64,000 bases of DNA, from positions 62,001 to 126,000 of the forward strand of contig CAVWLO010000005.1 in NCBI GenBank assembly GCA_963755985.1. The letters run 5' to 3'. Below, in pieces: positions 8,413 to 17,784 of this stretch (position 1 is its first letter; every line of letters starts with the position of its first letter). The notes under the pieces were generated by a model. The model saw nothing but the letters and a program-made list of their open reading frames with translations. It did no database searches and was not told the DNA's origin. The stretch is from DASXMT01 sp963755985. GTDB taxonomy: Bacteria; Actinomycetota; Acidimicrobiia; Acidimicrobiales; RAAP-2. The position numbers and the translations under genes were made by a program.

Positions 8413-9528
8413 GTGACCTGGTCGGTCCTGGTGGCTGAACGGGGCGACGTCGCACGCCGGCACGGCTATCACCGCATCGGGGTCAAAGACATCGTGGACG
8501 AGACCGACGATACGCGCTCATTGGTGCTCGACGTCCCAAGCGATCTCCAAGAGGCGTTCCGGTACCGACCTGGCCAGTTCTGCACGTTCCGGGTGCACGT
8601 GGGCGGAGAAGACCACGCCCGGTGCTACTCCATGTCGAGTGCGCCGGAGACGGACGACGATCTCGTGGTCACGGTCAAGCGCGTGCCCGGCGGCGTGGTC
8701 TCCAACTGGCTCAACGACCTGGTGTCCGTCGGCGACGTCCTGGAGGTCACCGGGCCGATGGGGACGTTCTGCGCCACGCCGGGCGAGAAGCCGATCGTCG
8801 CCTTCTGCGGAGGCTCCGGCGTCACGCCGGTGCTCTCGATCGCCAAGAGCGCGCTGACCTCGACCGGACGGTCCGTGCGCCTCCTGTACGCCAACCAGCA
8901 CCCGGACTCCGTCATCTTCGCTGAGGGGTTGGGGTCCTTACAGGCTGGGAACCCGGAGCGGTTCGACCTTCACCACCACTTCGACGTCGACGGCGGCTTC
9001 CTCGAAGCCCCGGCCATCGCCCAATTCGTCCAGGACACCCTCGACGCCGACTTCTACATCTGCGGCCCCGCACCGTTCATGGACCTGGTCGAGGGGACGC
9101 TCCTCGGCATGGGCGTCGACCCCGGCGCCATCTTCATCGAGCGCTTCGAGACGGCCGGTCAGCCCGGACCGCAGGCCCTGTCCGACCTTGACCCGGCGCC
9201 GGTTCGGGAGGCCGAGGTCTTGGAGGCCGGCGCTCCTGAGGTCGGCCCTCCCGACCAGGTCGTCCTGATCCTGAAGGGCAAGAAGAACGAGGTCGCCTAC
9301 CACGTCGGCGACACGGTGCTCGAGACGGCTCGCCGGGCCAGCCTCTCGGCCCCGTACTCCTGCGAAGCGGGAAGCTGTGCCACGTGCATGGCCCTGGTGC
9401 GGGAGGGCACGGCCACCATGAGGGTGAACAATGCGCTGACCCCGGACGAGGTGGAGGAAGGTTGGGTCCTGACCTGCCAGGCCCTGCCCACCAGCTCGTC
9501 GATCACCATCGAGTACGAGCCGCTGTGA
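8413..9528 (+). CDS. KshB-like flavin and [2Fe-2S] oxygenase reductase
   Basis: A 371-residue electron-transfer protein that takes electrons from NAD(P)H through FAD to a plant-type [2Fe-2S] cluster and on to an oxygenase. The order is FAD domain (RPGQFCTFRV, ARCYSMSS), NAD domain (CGGSGVTPVLS, YICGPAPFMDLVE), a linker of about 40 residues, and a C-terminal ferredoxin domain with CEAGSCATCM and the fourth Cys in VLTCQAL. This domain order matches KshB, the reductase of 3-ketosteroid 9-alpha-hydroxylase, and HmpA/PaaE-type reductases. It is a good partner for the Rieske oxygenase at 20262, whose promoter carries a related operator. The GTG at 8413 is the longest start; a GTG at 8432 is out of frame. 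Confidence 0.88.
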   Translation: MTWSVLVAERGDVARRHGYHRIGVKDIVDETDDTRSLVLDVPSDLQEAFRYRPGQFCTFRVHVGGEDHARCYSMSSAPETDDDLVVTVKRVPGGVVSNWLNDLVSVGDVLEVTGPMGTFCATPGEKPIVAFCGGSGVTPVLSIAKSALTSTGRSVRLLYANQHPDSVIFAEGLGSLQAGNPERFDLHHHFDVDGGFLEAPAIAQFVQDTLDADFYICGPAPFMDLVEGTLLGMGVDPGAIFIERFETAGQPGPQALSDLDPAPVREAEVLEAGAPEVGPPDQVVLILKGKKNEVAYHVGDTVLETARRASLSAPYSCEAGSCATCMALVREGTATMRVNNALTPDEVEEGWVLTCQALPTSSSITIEYEPL

Positions 9529-9694
9529 GCTCGTGCGATAACAAAGTTCTTTTGACGGGAGAACGGGCTCTTCGTAGGATGCAAGCCGGGGGGCGGGAGG
9601 TCGTCGATGACTGGGCGTCGACCGCCGCCGGTGCCTGATCGAACGGGGGACCAATGGCCATGACCACGACCGCTGCGAGCCAGGAGGCCATCCG

Positions 9695-10450
9695 ATGAGC
9701 ACCAGCCGCGTCGCCATGGTCACCGGAGCCGGCTCGGGAATCGGGCGGGCCATCGCCAACCGGTTGGCCGAAGACGGGCACGCCATCGCCGTGGTCGATC
9801 TGAACCCTGAGGCAGCAGAGACGGTAGCCGGTGAGATCTCCGGGCCCGGGTCGCGCGCGGTGGCCTATGGCGGCGTCGACGTGTCCGATCGGGCCCGGGT
9901 CGACGCGGCGGTGCGCCGGGTCGAAACCGAGATGGGCCCCCCCTTGGTCCTGGTGAACAACGCGGGCGTCAGTGGGTTCAAGCAGTTCATGAGCATCACC
10001 GACGAGAAGTGGAACCGGATCATGGAGGTGAACCTCAACGGCCCTTTCTACTGCACCCAGGCGGTCGTGCCCGGCATGATCGAGGCAGGCTGGGGACGGA
10101 TCGTCAACATCTCGTCGTCGAGCGCGCAGTCCGGGCAGCCCTACATGGTCCATTACGTGACGTCCAAGGCCGGTCTCATCGGCTTCACCAAGGCGCTGGC
10201 CCTCGAGCTCGGACCCAAGGGCATCACGGTCAACACCATCCCGCCCGGCATGGTCGACACGCCCATGCTGCGCGCCTCCGAGGAGCGGGGCCTCCTGGGC
10301 GGGACGGTGGAGGACAGTGCCGAGCGCACCCCGGTCCGGCGGGCCGGCAAACCCGAGGACATCGCCTACGCCTGTTCGTTCCTGGTGTCCGAGGAGGCCA
10401 GCTACGTAACCGGGCAGGTCATCGGGGTGAACGGGGGACGCAACACCTGA
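9695..10450 (+). CDS. short-chain dehydrogenase/reductase
   Basis: A 251-residue classical SDR, NAD(P)-dependent alcohol or ketone oxidoreductase. The nucleotide motif TGAGSGIG is at residues 10-17, the NNAG motif follows in LVNNAGVSG, and the catalytic Ser and YxxxK are in ISSSSAQSG and HYVTSK. The acidic residue at the end of strand two (VVDLN) favours NAD. It is a close paralogue of the SDR at 15558-16304: both read GWGRIV, ISSSSAQSG and HYV-SK with the same spacing. It stands between the KshB-like reductase and broken genes at 10540 and 10780. Confidence 0.9.
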   Translation: MSTSRVAMVTGAGSGIGRAIANRLAEDGHAIAVVDLNPEAAETVAGEISGPGSRAVAYGGVDVSDRARVDAAVRRVETEMGPPLVLVNNAGVSGFKQFMSITDEKWNRIMEVNLNGPFYCTQAVVPGMIEAGWGRIVNISSSSAQSGQPYMVHYVTSKAGLIGFTKALALELGPKGITVNTIPPGMVDTPMLRASEERGLLGGTVEDSAERTPVRRAGKPEDIAYACSFLVSEEASYVTGQVIGVNGGRNT

Positions 10451-10539
10451 CCGGCCCTGCCCACCGGGGGGACAGCGAGGAAATGGGCGGCCTACGGTAC
10501 GTTCTGCACAAGCGATAACTTCATTCTCAGAGAGAAGCC

Positions 10540-10754
10540 ATGGTTGAAGTCGACGAGCTCATTCGTATCAGTGCCGACGTCCGCATGATCGAGCCACCGG
10601 ACCGTTCGTCCACCACCTCGGGACCGAGTACCGGGACCGAGCGCCCAAGCTCGACCGCCACGACGAGGGCTCCGACGTCTGGAAGTTCGGCGACGCGGTG
10701 ATGGGCGAGGGGTTCCCTGGCCGGGCGCGGCGGCCCGTGGCTGCCGGAGACTGA
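10540..10754 (+). pseudogene. N-terminal remnant of an amidohydrolase (metal-dependent hydrolase), frameshifted
   Basis: The first codons read MVEVDELIRISADVRMIEPPD, then the frame is lost at about 10602. In the next frame it continues FVHHLGTEYRDRAPKLDRHDEGSDVWKFGDAVMGEG and stops at a TGA at 10752. Together these match the N-terminus of the amidohydrolase_2 family, in which a metal site (normally D-x-H) lies in ISADxHxxEPPD; here His is replaced by Arg. One missing C in the pair at 10602-10603 restores the frame, but the remaining 300 or so residues of the enzyme are absent. It is therefore both truncated and frameshifted, a true remnant. Confidence 0.6.
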
Positions 10755-10779
10755 CGATCAGACACCCGCAACGAGAGTC

Positions 10780-12134
10780 ATGGTGAATCCGTTGAAACAG
10801 ATGTCATTGGTGGGGTTCATGCAGGCGGGGAACGCCACCGTCTACGCGGGTTCGTGGCGCCATCCCGCCACCGAGCATGGCTTCCTCACTGCGAGCTACT
10901 ACGCCAAGCTGGGACGCACCCTCGAAGAGGGCTGCTTCGACATGATGTTCTTCGACGACCGCCTGGCCATGCCCGGCATCTACGGCGGTTCGGTGGCCGA
11001 GGCCGTTCGCCACGGTGCCCGCCCGGTCAAGCTCGACTTGAGCATCGTACTCGGAGTCCTGGCCGGCGCCACGCAATCCATCGGTCTCGGCGCCACCTAC
11101 TCGACCACCTATTACACGCCGTTCCATGTGGCCCGGACGTTCGCCACCCTGGACCATCTCACCGGCGGCCGTGCGGCGTGGAACGTCGTGACCTCGGTGA
11201 ACGACAGCGAGGCCCAGAATTACGGTGTCGACCAGGTGCTCGGCCACGACGAGCGCTATGACCGGGCCGACGAGTTCCTCAAGGCCGCGTCCGGGCTGTG
11301 GGACACCTGGGAGGACGATGCCCTCGTGCTCGACCGTGTCGGCGGCGTGTTCGCCGACCCCGACAAAGTTCACGAGCTCAACCACGAGGGTCAGTGGTTC
11401 CGGGTCCGGGGCCCGTTGACCGTCCCGCGCTCCCCCAGGGTCGCCCGGTCCTGCTCCAAGCCGGATCGTCCGGTCGGGGCCGGGACTTTGCCGCCCGTTG
11501 GGCCGAGGTCATCTTCACCGGCGACCCCAGCATCGAGGGGGCCCGGAGCCACTACAAGGACCAAAAGGAGCGCATCGCTGAGCTCGGTCGTGACCCCGAG
11601 ACGGTGAAGATGCTGCCGATGGCCTACACCGTGGTGGGGGAGTCGACGGCCCAGGCCCACGAACGCGAGCAGATGTTCCTCCACGACTTCGTCGACCCCA
11701 TGGCCTCGGTGACCCTGCTCTCCGAACTCATGAACTACGACCTGTCGGGTCTCGATCTCGACTCGCCCATCACCGACGAGGTCATCGAGTCGGTGTCGGG
11801 CATCCGGGGTCTGGTGCAGAACCTCCGCCAGCACATCGGCGGTGACACGGTGACCCTGGCCGACCTGGCCGGTCACCGGGCCACCCTCTTGCAGGGACCG
11901 CGCTTCGTCGGCACCGGCCCCGAGGTCGCCGACCAGATGGAGGAGTGGTTCAACACCGGTGCGTGCGACGGGTTCGTGGTGGCCGCCACCCACTCACCGG
12001 GCGCTTACGAGGATATGGTCCGCCTGGTGGTACCTGAGCTCCAGCGGCGCGGCGTCTTCCGCCCCAGTTACGAAGGGACCACGCTCCGCCAGAACCTGGG
12101 ACTGGCACGGCCCCAGTGCGCGCCCCATGGCTGA
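10780..12134 (+). pseudogene. NtaA/DszA-type FMN-dependent monooxygenase, frameshifted
   Basis: About 451 codons of a flavin-dependent monooxygenase of the NtaA/SnaA/DszA family, which needs FMNH2 from a partner reductase. Recognisable blocks are TEHGFLTASYYAKLGRTLEEGCFDMMFFDD, YTPFHVARTFATLDHLTGGRAAWNVVTS, and after the break PVLLQAGSSGRGRDFAARWAEVIF. The frame changes in the C-run at 11432-11436: PRSPRVARS should read PRSPQGRPV, needing a sixth C. No family segment is missing, so a base-calling error in a homopolymer is plausible. The end overlaps the CoA transferase start by eight bases. Substrate unknown; family members attack sulfonates, sulfones, chelators and terpenoid ketones. Confidence 0.8.
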
Positions 12135-13329
12135 CTCACCCGGGCCCTTGCACGGGCTCCGCGTGGTCGACGCGGCCACATTGGTCGCCGGTCCCATGGT
12201 GGCCACCGCCCTGGGCGAGTTCGGGGCCGAGGTCATCAAGGTCGAGCAGCCCGGGGCGGGCGATCCCCTGCGCACGTGGGGCTACCGGAAGGACGGCGTC
12301 GGGCTGATGTGGAAGAGCGTCAGCCGGAACAAGCGCTGTATCACCCTCGACCTCCGCCAGCTCGAGGGCCAGGACCTCTTCCACCAGCTCCTGGCGGTGA
12401 GCGATGTCCTGGTGGTCGGCAACCGGCCCAGCGCACTGACCCGGTGGGGTCTCGACTACGAATCCGTCCACGCCCGCCACCCGCAGCTGGTGATGCTGCA
12501 CGTCAGCGGGTACGGCCGAGGTGGGCCCCACAGCGATCGGCCCGGCTTCGGCACCCTGGCCGAGGCCACCAGCGGCTTCGCCCAGGTGACGGGCCAACCC
12601 GACGGGCCGCCCACGCTCCCGCCGTTCATGCTGGCTGACGGAGTGGCGGCTCAGGCGGCCACGTGGGCCGTGATGATGGCCCTGTACCACCGCGACCTGC
12701 ACGGCGGGGGAGGCCAGCTGGTCGACGTCAACCTGGTCGAGCCCCTGGCTCGCCTCATCGAGTCGTCGACCCTGGCCTTCGACCAGCTGGGGGTCATCCC
12801 GGGCCGGGTCGGCAACCGCCTCCCGGCCAGCGCACCGCGCAACGCCTACCGGACGGCCGACGACAAGTGGCTGGCCATCTCGAGCGCGTCGTCGAATATC
12901 GTCGTGCGCGTCTACCGTTCCATCGGCCGACCCGATCTGGCCGAGAACCCCGACTACGTCGATCCCGTCCGCCGCCAGGAGCGGGGCATCGAAGTGGACG
13001 AGCTGGTGGCCGACTGGGTGGCGAAGCGTTCGTTGGGCGAGGCGATGAAGGTCTTCCTCGAAGCCGAGGTGGCGGCAGCTCCCATCTACGATGCCGAGCA
13101 GCTTCTGGCCGACGAGCATCTGGTCGCCCGCGGGACCTTCGTGCAGATCGACGACTCGGAGCTCGGTCCCATGACCGTCCAGGCGCCGGTGGCCCAGCTC
13201 TCCGAGTCCCCGGGGCGAATCGACTACCTTGGGCGCCCGCTGGGCGCCGACAATGACGCGGTGTACGGCGGGCTGTTAGGCATGGATCCCGATCGAGTCG
13301 CCGGCCTGCGGGCGGCGGGCGTCATCTAG
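12127..13329 (+). CDS. CaiB/BaiF family CoA transferase
   Basis: A 400-residue class III CoA transferase of full length. It starts with the family's opening (LHGLRVVDAATLVAGPMVATALGEFGAEVIKVEQPGAGDPLR), then RNKRCITLDLR, a central region around GFGTLAEATSGF, and the C-terminal QAPVAQLSESPGRI. The ATG at 12127 lies inside the last codons of the flavin monooxygenase gene, and the lyase gene starts eight bases after the stop, so the three genes probably form one transcript. It would attach CoA to an acid made by the monooxygenase or hand it to the lyase. The substrate is inferred only from neighbours. Confidence 0.9.
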   Translation: MADSPGPLHGLRVVDAATLVAGPMVATALGEFGAEVIKVEQPGAGDPLRTWGYRKDGVGLMWKSVSRNKRCITLDLRQLEGQDLFHQLLAVSDVLVVGNRPSALTRWGLDYESVHARHPQLVMLHVSGYGRGGPHSDRPGFGTLAEATSGFAQVTGQPDGPPTLPPFMLADGVAAQAATWAVMMALYHRDLHGGGGQLVDVNLVEPLARLIESSTLAFDQLGVIPGRVGNRLPASAPRNAYRTADDKWLAISSASSNIVVRVYRSIGRPDLAENPDYVDPVRRQERGIEVDELVADWVAKRSLGEAMKVFLEAEVAAAPIYDAEQLLADEHLVARGTFVQIDDSELGPMTVQAPVAQLSESPGRIDYLGRPLGADNDAVYGGLLGMDPDRVAGLRAAGVI

Positions 13330-13336
13330 CTGGACC

Positions 13337-14272
13337 ATGGAGGCAACCGTGCACGCACCCAGAGCCCGACGATCAGAGCTGGCCACCCCGGCCAGCAGTG
13401 AACGCATGTGTGAGAAGGCTCCCAGCTCGGGCGCCGACCTCGTGTTCTTGGACCTGGAAGACGCCTGTGCGCCGATCGTCAAGGAATCGGCCCGGGCCAT
13501 TGCCGTCAACGCCTTGGCCGACCAGGACTGGGGCCGGGTCGTGCGGGCGGTCCGGGTCAATGGCCTCGACACGCCCTGGTGCTACGGAGACGTGGTCGAG
13601 ATCGTCACCGGCGCCCGAGAAGCGCTCGACGTCATCATCATCCCCAAGGCCCGTTCGGCCCGTGACGTCTGGTGGTTCGATGTCCTCTTGACCCAGCTCG
13701 AGACGAAGCTCGGCTTGCAGAAGCGCATCGGACTCGAAGTGCTCATCGAAGAGGCCGAGGGCCTGTCCAACGCGGCGGAGATCGCCAAAGCCAGCGATCG
13801 CCTGGAAGCGATCATCTTCGGCGCCGGTGATCTGTCGGCATCGATGCACGCCCGGGTGGACGGCAACTTCGATCCCGTGGGCGAGTATCCCGGCGACTTC
13901 TGGCACTTCGCCCGGGTCCAGATCCTGGCTGCGGCGCGCGGTGCGGGGATCGACGCCATCGACTCCCCGTATCCCGCGTACAGCGACCCCGACGGATACA
14001 AGCGGGCGGCCGAGCATGCCAGCCTGCTGGGCTACGACGGCAAGTGGGCCATCCACCCCGGGCAGGTCCCGCTGGCCAACGCGGTGTTCGCTCCCACCGC
14101 AGCCGAGATCGTCGACGCCGAGGAGTCGGTCGCCATCTATCGCCAGTCAGAGTCCGAGGGTGTCGGTGCCATCGGGCGGGAGGGCAAGCTCGTCGATGCG
14201 GCCCACATGCGTCTGGCCGCCAACGTCCTGCACAAGGCCACGCTGGCCGCCTCCGAGGAGTCCGGATCCTGA
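13337..14272 (+). CDS. HpcH/HpaI or citrate-lyase-beta-type CoA-ester lyase
   Basis: A 311-residue TIM-barrel lyase of the CitE/malyl-CoA lyase group, which cleaves or forms a C-C bond next to a CoA thioester with Mg2+. Seen are SGADLVFLDLEDAC, the Mg-binding Glu in GLEVLIEEAEG, the Asp of FGAGDLSASM, and KWAIHPGQV near the end, all typical of the family. Eight bases separate it from the CoA transferase, which suggests that the CoA ester made by the transferase is the lyase substrate. The ATG at 13337 has GGAGG only inside its first codons, so the exact start is a little uncertain. Confidence 0.9.
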   Translation: MEATVHAPRARRSELATPASSERMCEKAPSSGADLVFLDLEDACAPIVKESARAIAVNALADQDWGRVVRAVRVNGLDTPWCYGDVVEIVTGAREALDVIIIPKARSARDVWWFDVLLTQLETKLGLQKRIGLEVLIEEAEGLSNAAEIAKASDRLEAIIFGAGDLSASMHARVDGNFDPVGEYPGDFWHFARVQILAAARGAGIDAIDSPYPAYSDPDGYKRAAEHASLLGYDGKWAIHPGQVPLANAVFAPTAAEIVDAEESVAIYRQSESEGVGAIGREGKLVDAAHMRLAANVLHKATLAASEESGS

Positions 14273-14327
14273 TTCCCGGCCGGCCTCGGGCCGTGGCCTG
14301 ATCCTGTGAGTTCATTGGTCTCGCTCA

Positions 14328-14344
14328 TGAGAATGGTATTTTCG
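14328..14344 (+). promoter_or_regulatory. candidate operator TGAGAAT-GGT-ATTTTCG
   Basis: Left arm TGAGAAT at 14328-14334, centre GGT, right arm ATTTTCG. It has the same core (GAATGGTATT) as the site before the Rieske oxygenase gene. It lies 30 bases upstream of the ATG of the DapB-like dehydrogenase, where a repressor would block transcription or clearance. Confidence 0.5.
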
Positions 14345-14373
14345 AGCATTGCTGGAGAGGTCAGGAGGGGGAC

Positions 14374-15489
14374 ATGGGAGATCCAGTCGCGGTGGACTCG
14401 ACCTATCGGGTGGTCCAGTGGGCCACCGGCAACATCGGCACCCGTTCGCTGCGAGGCGTGATCGAGCACCCGCAGCTCACCCTGGCCGGTCTGTACGTGA
14501 CCACGGAGGAGAAGGAGGGGCGCGACGCCGGCGACCTGTGCGGGATCGATCCCATTGGTGTGATGGCCACCAGGGACATCGCCGAGATCATCGCCCTGGA
14601 GCCCGACTGCGTCCTCTACATGCAGCAGGGATGCGACGTCGACGTGATCTGCACCCTGCTGGAGTCTGGGGTGAACGTGGTGGCCACCTGTGGCGAGTTC
14701 CACCATCCCGAGAGCATGGACCCGACCGTGCGCAAGCGGGTCGAGGCTGCGTGCGAGCGGGGCGCCACCTCCATCCACAGCACCGGCAGCAGCCCCGGGT
14801 TCATCTCCGAGGCCGTGCCCATCGTGCTCACCTCGATCCAGCGACGCCTGGACAAGTTGCAGATCCTCGAGTTTGCCGATGTGTCGAGCCGCGACTCGCC
14901 AACCATGCTCTTCGACCTCATGGGCTTCGGAAAGGAGCCTGCCGAATTCGACACTCGGCGGTTCTCCCACGGGGCGGTGGCCTTCGGGCCATCGTTGCGG
15001 TTGGTGGCCGACGCACTGGGGATGCCCCTGGACTCGGTCCAGTCGACCGGCGCGCTGTCCACGGCGACCGGGGACGTCGAGATCGCGGCGGGCACCATTC
15101 GAGCGGGGACGGTCGCCGCCCAGCGGATGACGGTGTCGGGCCTTCGCAACGCAGAGGCGTTGATCACCTTCAGTGCCACGTGGTACTGCTCGACCGAGAT
15201 CGACGCCGACTGGGACCTCCGGGACGGAGGGTGGCGGGTGATCGTCGACGGTGATTGCCCCCTCGATGTCGAGATCCGATTGGCGATTCCCCTGGAGCAG
15301 ATGGCGGCCACCACGCCTGGCTATACCGCCAACCGTGCCGTCAATGCCGTGCCCATCGTCTGCGAAGCCGCCCCGGGCATCAGGACCACGGTCGACCTCC
15401 CCCAGGTTGTCGCCTACCTGGGCACGCACCCTGTGGCGAGCGGTGTCGGCCCCGACGATGGGCCGGTCAGCCGCAAGTTCGTCCTCTAG
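14374..15489 (+). CDS. DapB-like NAD(P)-dependent dehydrogenase
   Basis: A 371-residue protein with an N-terminal Rossmann domain (YRVVQWATGNIGTRSLRGVIEHP) like dihydrodipicolinate reductase and 2,4-diaminopentanoate dehydrogenase. The middle part (CGEFHHPE, HSTGSSPGFISEAVPIVLTS) matches a group of actinobacterial reductases of unknown substrate that are common in lipid-degradation clusters. The ATG is preceded by GGAGAGGTCAGGAGGGGGAC, a strong ribosome site. It has its own promoter region with the shared operator at 14328. The fold is confident; the substrate is not known. Confidence 0.8.
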   Translation: MGDPVAVDSTYRVVQWATGNIGTRSLRGVIEHPQLTLAGLYVTTEEKEGRDAGDLCGIDPIGVMATRDIAEIIALEPDCVLYMQQGCDVDVICTLLESGVNVVATCGEFHHPESMDPTVRKRVEAACERGATSIHSTGSSPGFISEAVPIVLTSIQRRLDKLQILEFADVSSRDSPTMLFDLMGFGKEPAEFDTRRFSHGAVAFGPSLRLVADALGMPLDSVQSTGALSTATGDVEIAAGTIRAGTVAAQRMTVSGLRNAEALITFSATWYCSTEIDADWDLRDGGWRVIVDGDCPLDVEIRLAIPLEQMAATTPGYTANRAVNAVPIVCEAAPGIRTTVDLPQVVAYLGTHPVASGVGPDDGPVSRKFVL

Positions 15490-15557
15490 CGCCGACACGG
15501 CCGGCAGGCGTGGCCGTCGCTGCTCGGGGTCGCCCCAGGCGCCGGGTCCGGCAGGTT

Positions 15558-16304
15558 CTAGATGTACATGCCGCCGTTGACGCCGACGACCTGGCCGGTG
15601 ATGTAGCCGGCCTCCTCGGAGCACAGGAACCCGCACATGGCCGCGATGTCGTCCGGTGTTCCGGGCCGCCCGAGCGGAACCATCTTGCCCATGGTGTCGA
15701 CGCTCGGTACGTCCCCGGCCTCTTCCGCCTTCCTGGCCATGGGCGTGTCGACGATGGTCGGAGGAATGGTATTGACGGTGATGCCCTGGGATGCGAACTC
15801 TCGAGCGAATGCCTTGGTCAGTCCGATCACCCCGCCCTTCGACGCCACATAATGGGCCATATTGGGTGCTCCCGATTGGGCGCTGGACGAGGAGATCGTC
15901 ACGATACGGCCCCATCCCTCATTGATCATGTCCGACACGGCCAGCTGCATACAGACGAAGGTGCCGGTCAGGTTGACGGCCAGGATGTGCTCCCACTTTT
16001 CCGGGGTGATATCGAGTGCGGCGTCGAACGCCTCGACGCCTGCGCTGGTGACCAGGACGGTGACCGCCCCCAGCTCCTGGCGAATCCGAGAGAACGCCAG
16101 CTCCAGCCCTCGGCGATCGGCCACGTCGACCTGGTAGGCCGCAACGCTGAGCCCTCGATCGGACAGCTCGGCGGCCGCCTTCTCCGTCTCGGGCCCGTTG
16201 CGGTCGAGCAAGGCCACTGCGAGACCGGCTTCGGCCAACCGCCGGGCGATGCCGAGGCCTATGCCCGATGCCGCTCCGGTGACTACGGCCACCCGGCCGC
16301 TCAC
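15558..16304 (-). CDS. short-chain dehydrogenase/reductase
   Basis: A 248-residue classical SDR with TGAASGIG, the NADP/NAD-choosing LLDRN, ISSSSAQSG and the catalytic YVASK. The start is GTG at 16304, whose bases overlap the TGA of the upstream P450 gene (GTGA), so both are translated from one message. A longer open frame was rejected because it would run through the P450 end. It is a near twin of the SDR at 9695-10450. The likely job is to oxidise the alcohol made by the P450 to a ketone or aldehyde; this is inferred from the coupling. Confidence 0.92.
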   Translation of the reverse strand: MSGRVAVVTGAASGIGLGIARRLAEAGLAVALLDRNGPETEKAAAELSDRGLSVAAYQVDVADRRGLELAFSRIRQELGAVTVLVTSAGVEAFDAALDITPEKWEHILAVNLTGTFVCMQLAVSDMINEGWGRIVTISSSSAQSGAPNMAHYVASKGGVIGLTKAFAREFASQGITVNTIPPTIVDTPMARKAEEAGDVPSVDTMGKMVPLGRPGTPDDIAAMCGFLCSEEAGYITGQVVGVNGGMYI

Positions 16305-17608
16305 TTCGGGGCCTCCATCGGGGTGAATTCGATGTGCAGGTCGTGCAATCCGCGGAGCACCCATGTCGGCTCATACTGAAAGCGGCGATCTCCAGGCGGT
16401 CCGTGGTCCGCCTCGGAGAGGCGGATGTCCCGCATCCGGTCGAGAATTCGCTCGATGCTGATGCGGCCCTCGGCGCGGGCCAGCGGGCCGCCGGGACAGG
16501 AATGGGTCCCGCGTCCGAAGGCCAGGTGCTCTTTGGCGTTGACACGGTCGATGCGGAACTCGGCCGGGCACTCGAACCGCCGCGGGTCCCGGTTGGCCGC
16601 TCCGTTGAGCAGCATGACGGGCGTGCCCGCCTCGATGTCCACGCCGCCGACGCTGATTGCTCGTCGGGCCAGCCGGAAATCGGCCTTGACCGGGCTCTCG
16701 ATGCGCAGGGCTTCCTCGATGAAGTCGGGTATGCGTTCCCGGTTCGACCGCAGCTCGTCCTGGAGCTCCGGGTTCTCGGCCAGATACTTGAGCCCGGTGG
16801 CCAGCAGGCGGGCGGTTGTCTCCTGCCCGGCGGCGAAGAGGAACGTGGCCGTCCGCACCACTGAGGCCACATCGGGGGTCGAACCGTCGGTGTAATTGGC
16901 GAGGGCGAGATCGGTCAACACGTCGTGGCGAGGCTCACGGCGCCGGTCTTCTATGTAGGTGGCGAACCACTCGTCGAGCGAATCGAGGGCGTTGAGCGGC
17001 TGTTGGCTGTAGTCGGTCGCTTCGGCGCCGCTGGTGGCGACGCGGATTCCCCCGGGGTTGGCGCTCAAGCCGAAGAACTGACGAAATGACTGGTGATCCG
17101 CCTCTGGCACCCCCAGCACGTCGGCCACCACGAGCATGGCAAAGGGCTGGGCGTAGGCGCTGATGAACTCGCAGCGGCCATCACCGATGAACTCGTCGAG
17201 TTGGCGATCGACCGCGCTCCACATGAACGCCTCGTTCTCCTTCAGCCTCTTCGGGGTTATCAGCCGCATCAACAGGGCGCGCTCTCGAGCGTGCATCGAC
17301 GCGTCCATGGTGACCATGTGCTCGTTCATGGGGAGCTGGTCACGATTGCGGTCGATGATCTCGCTGACGTCATCGCCCTCGAGCGGCTCGGGGAAGGCGG
17401 CGAAGGGGCCTACCACCGAGTTGCACGACGAGAACGTCTCGTGGTTCCGGTATATCTCCGTTGCCTCGTCGTAGCCGGACACGGCCACGACGCCGTAGTG
17501 AGGTGTGGCCACCACCGGACACTTCGAGCGTAGATGTTCGAAGTAGGGATACGGGTCCTCGAGGAGCGATTCGTCGGTGAAGAAGTCGACCGATTCGTAG
17601 TTGGTCAT
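16301..17608 (-). CDS. cytochrome P450
   Basis: A 435-residue soluble bacterial P450 that hydroxylates a small or lipid-like substrate using electrons from a ferredoxin. The I-helix oxygen motif AAGQETT is at residues 259-265, ExxR at 299-302 (EALR), and the haem Cys is 371 in FGRGTHSCPGG. The ATG at 17608 was chosen because family similarity starts at NYESVDFFTDESLLEDPYPYFEHLR. It is a paralogue of the P450 at 60483-61748, sharing LEGDDVS, RLITPKR-KENE and FIEEALRIESP. It forms a unit with the SDR at 15558, and a long inverted repeat sits in its leader at 17628-17657, next to the divergent TetR gene. Confidence 0.95.
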   Translation of the reverse strand: MTNYESVDFFTDESLLEDPYPYFEHLRSKCPVVATPHYGVVAVSGYDEATEIYRNHETFSSCNSVVGPFAAFPEPLEGDDVSEIIDRNRDQLPMNEHMVTMDASMHARERALLMRLITPKRLKENEAFMWSAVDRQLDEFIGDGRCEFISAYAQPFAMLVVADVLGVPEADHQSFRQFFGLSANPGGIRVATSGAEATDYSQQPLNALDSLDEWFATYIEDRRREPRHDVLTDLALANYTDGSTPDVASVVRTATFLFAAGQETTARLLATGLKYLAENPELQDELRSNRERIPDFIEEALRIESPVKADFRLARRAISVGGVDIEAGTPVMLLNGAANRDPRRFECPAEFRIDRVNAKEHLAFGRGTHSCPGGPLARAEGRISIERILDRMRDIRLSEADHGPPGDRRFQYEPTWVLRGLHDLHIEFTPMEAPK

Positions 17609-17627
17609 GCCGTTCCGATCGTTGGAT

Positions 17628-17657
17628 GCCGATGCTGAGCACTTGCTTAGCATCGGC
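17628..17657. promoter_or_regulatory. 13-base inverted repeat between P450 and TetR genes
   Basis: Arms GCCGATGCTGAGC (17628-17640) and GCTTAGCATCGGC (17645-17657) are complementary at 12 of 13 positions and are separated by ACTT. It starts 20 bases upstream of the P450 start on that strand. The size and symmetry fit a TetR-family operator, and the divergent TetR gene at 17785 is the obvious candidate to bind it. It could also form an RNA hairpin in the P450 leader. Confidence 0.6.
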
Positions 17658-17784
17658 AACGGGAGCAGGTCAACCTGTTTGCGCTCCACCGCCTAGCGGT
17701 TACGGCTCAAGCCGGTACGTGCAGCTCGCGGTGAAGTATCGCACCGGTCCGACAACCAGCGAGTGCTGCTGCTAGGAACGGGTC

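Noticed and set aside
14137..15915. Long minus-strand open frame across the DapB-like gene and SDR start
   Set aside because: It is Pro/Arg/Gly/His-rich without family motifs and opposes two well-supported genes; a GC-rich shadow frame.
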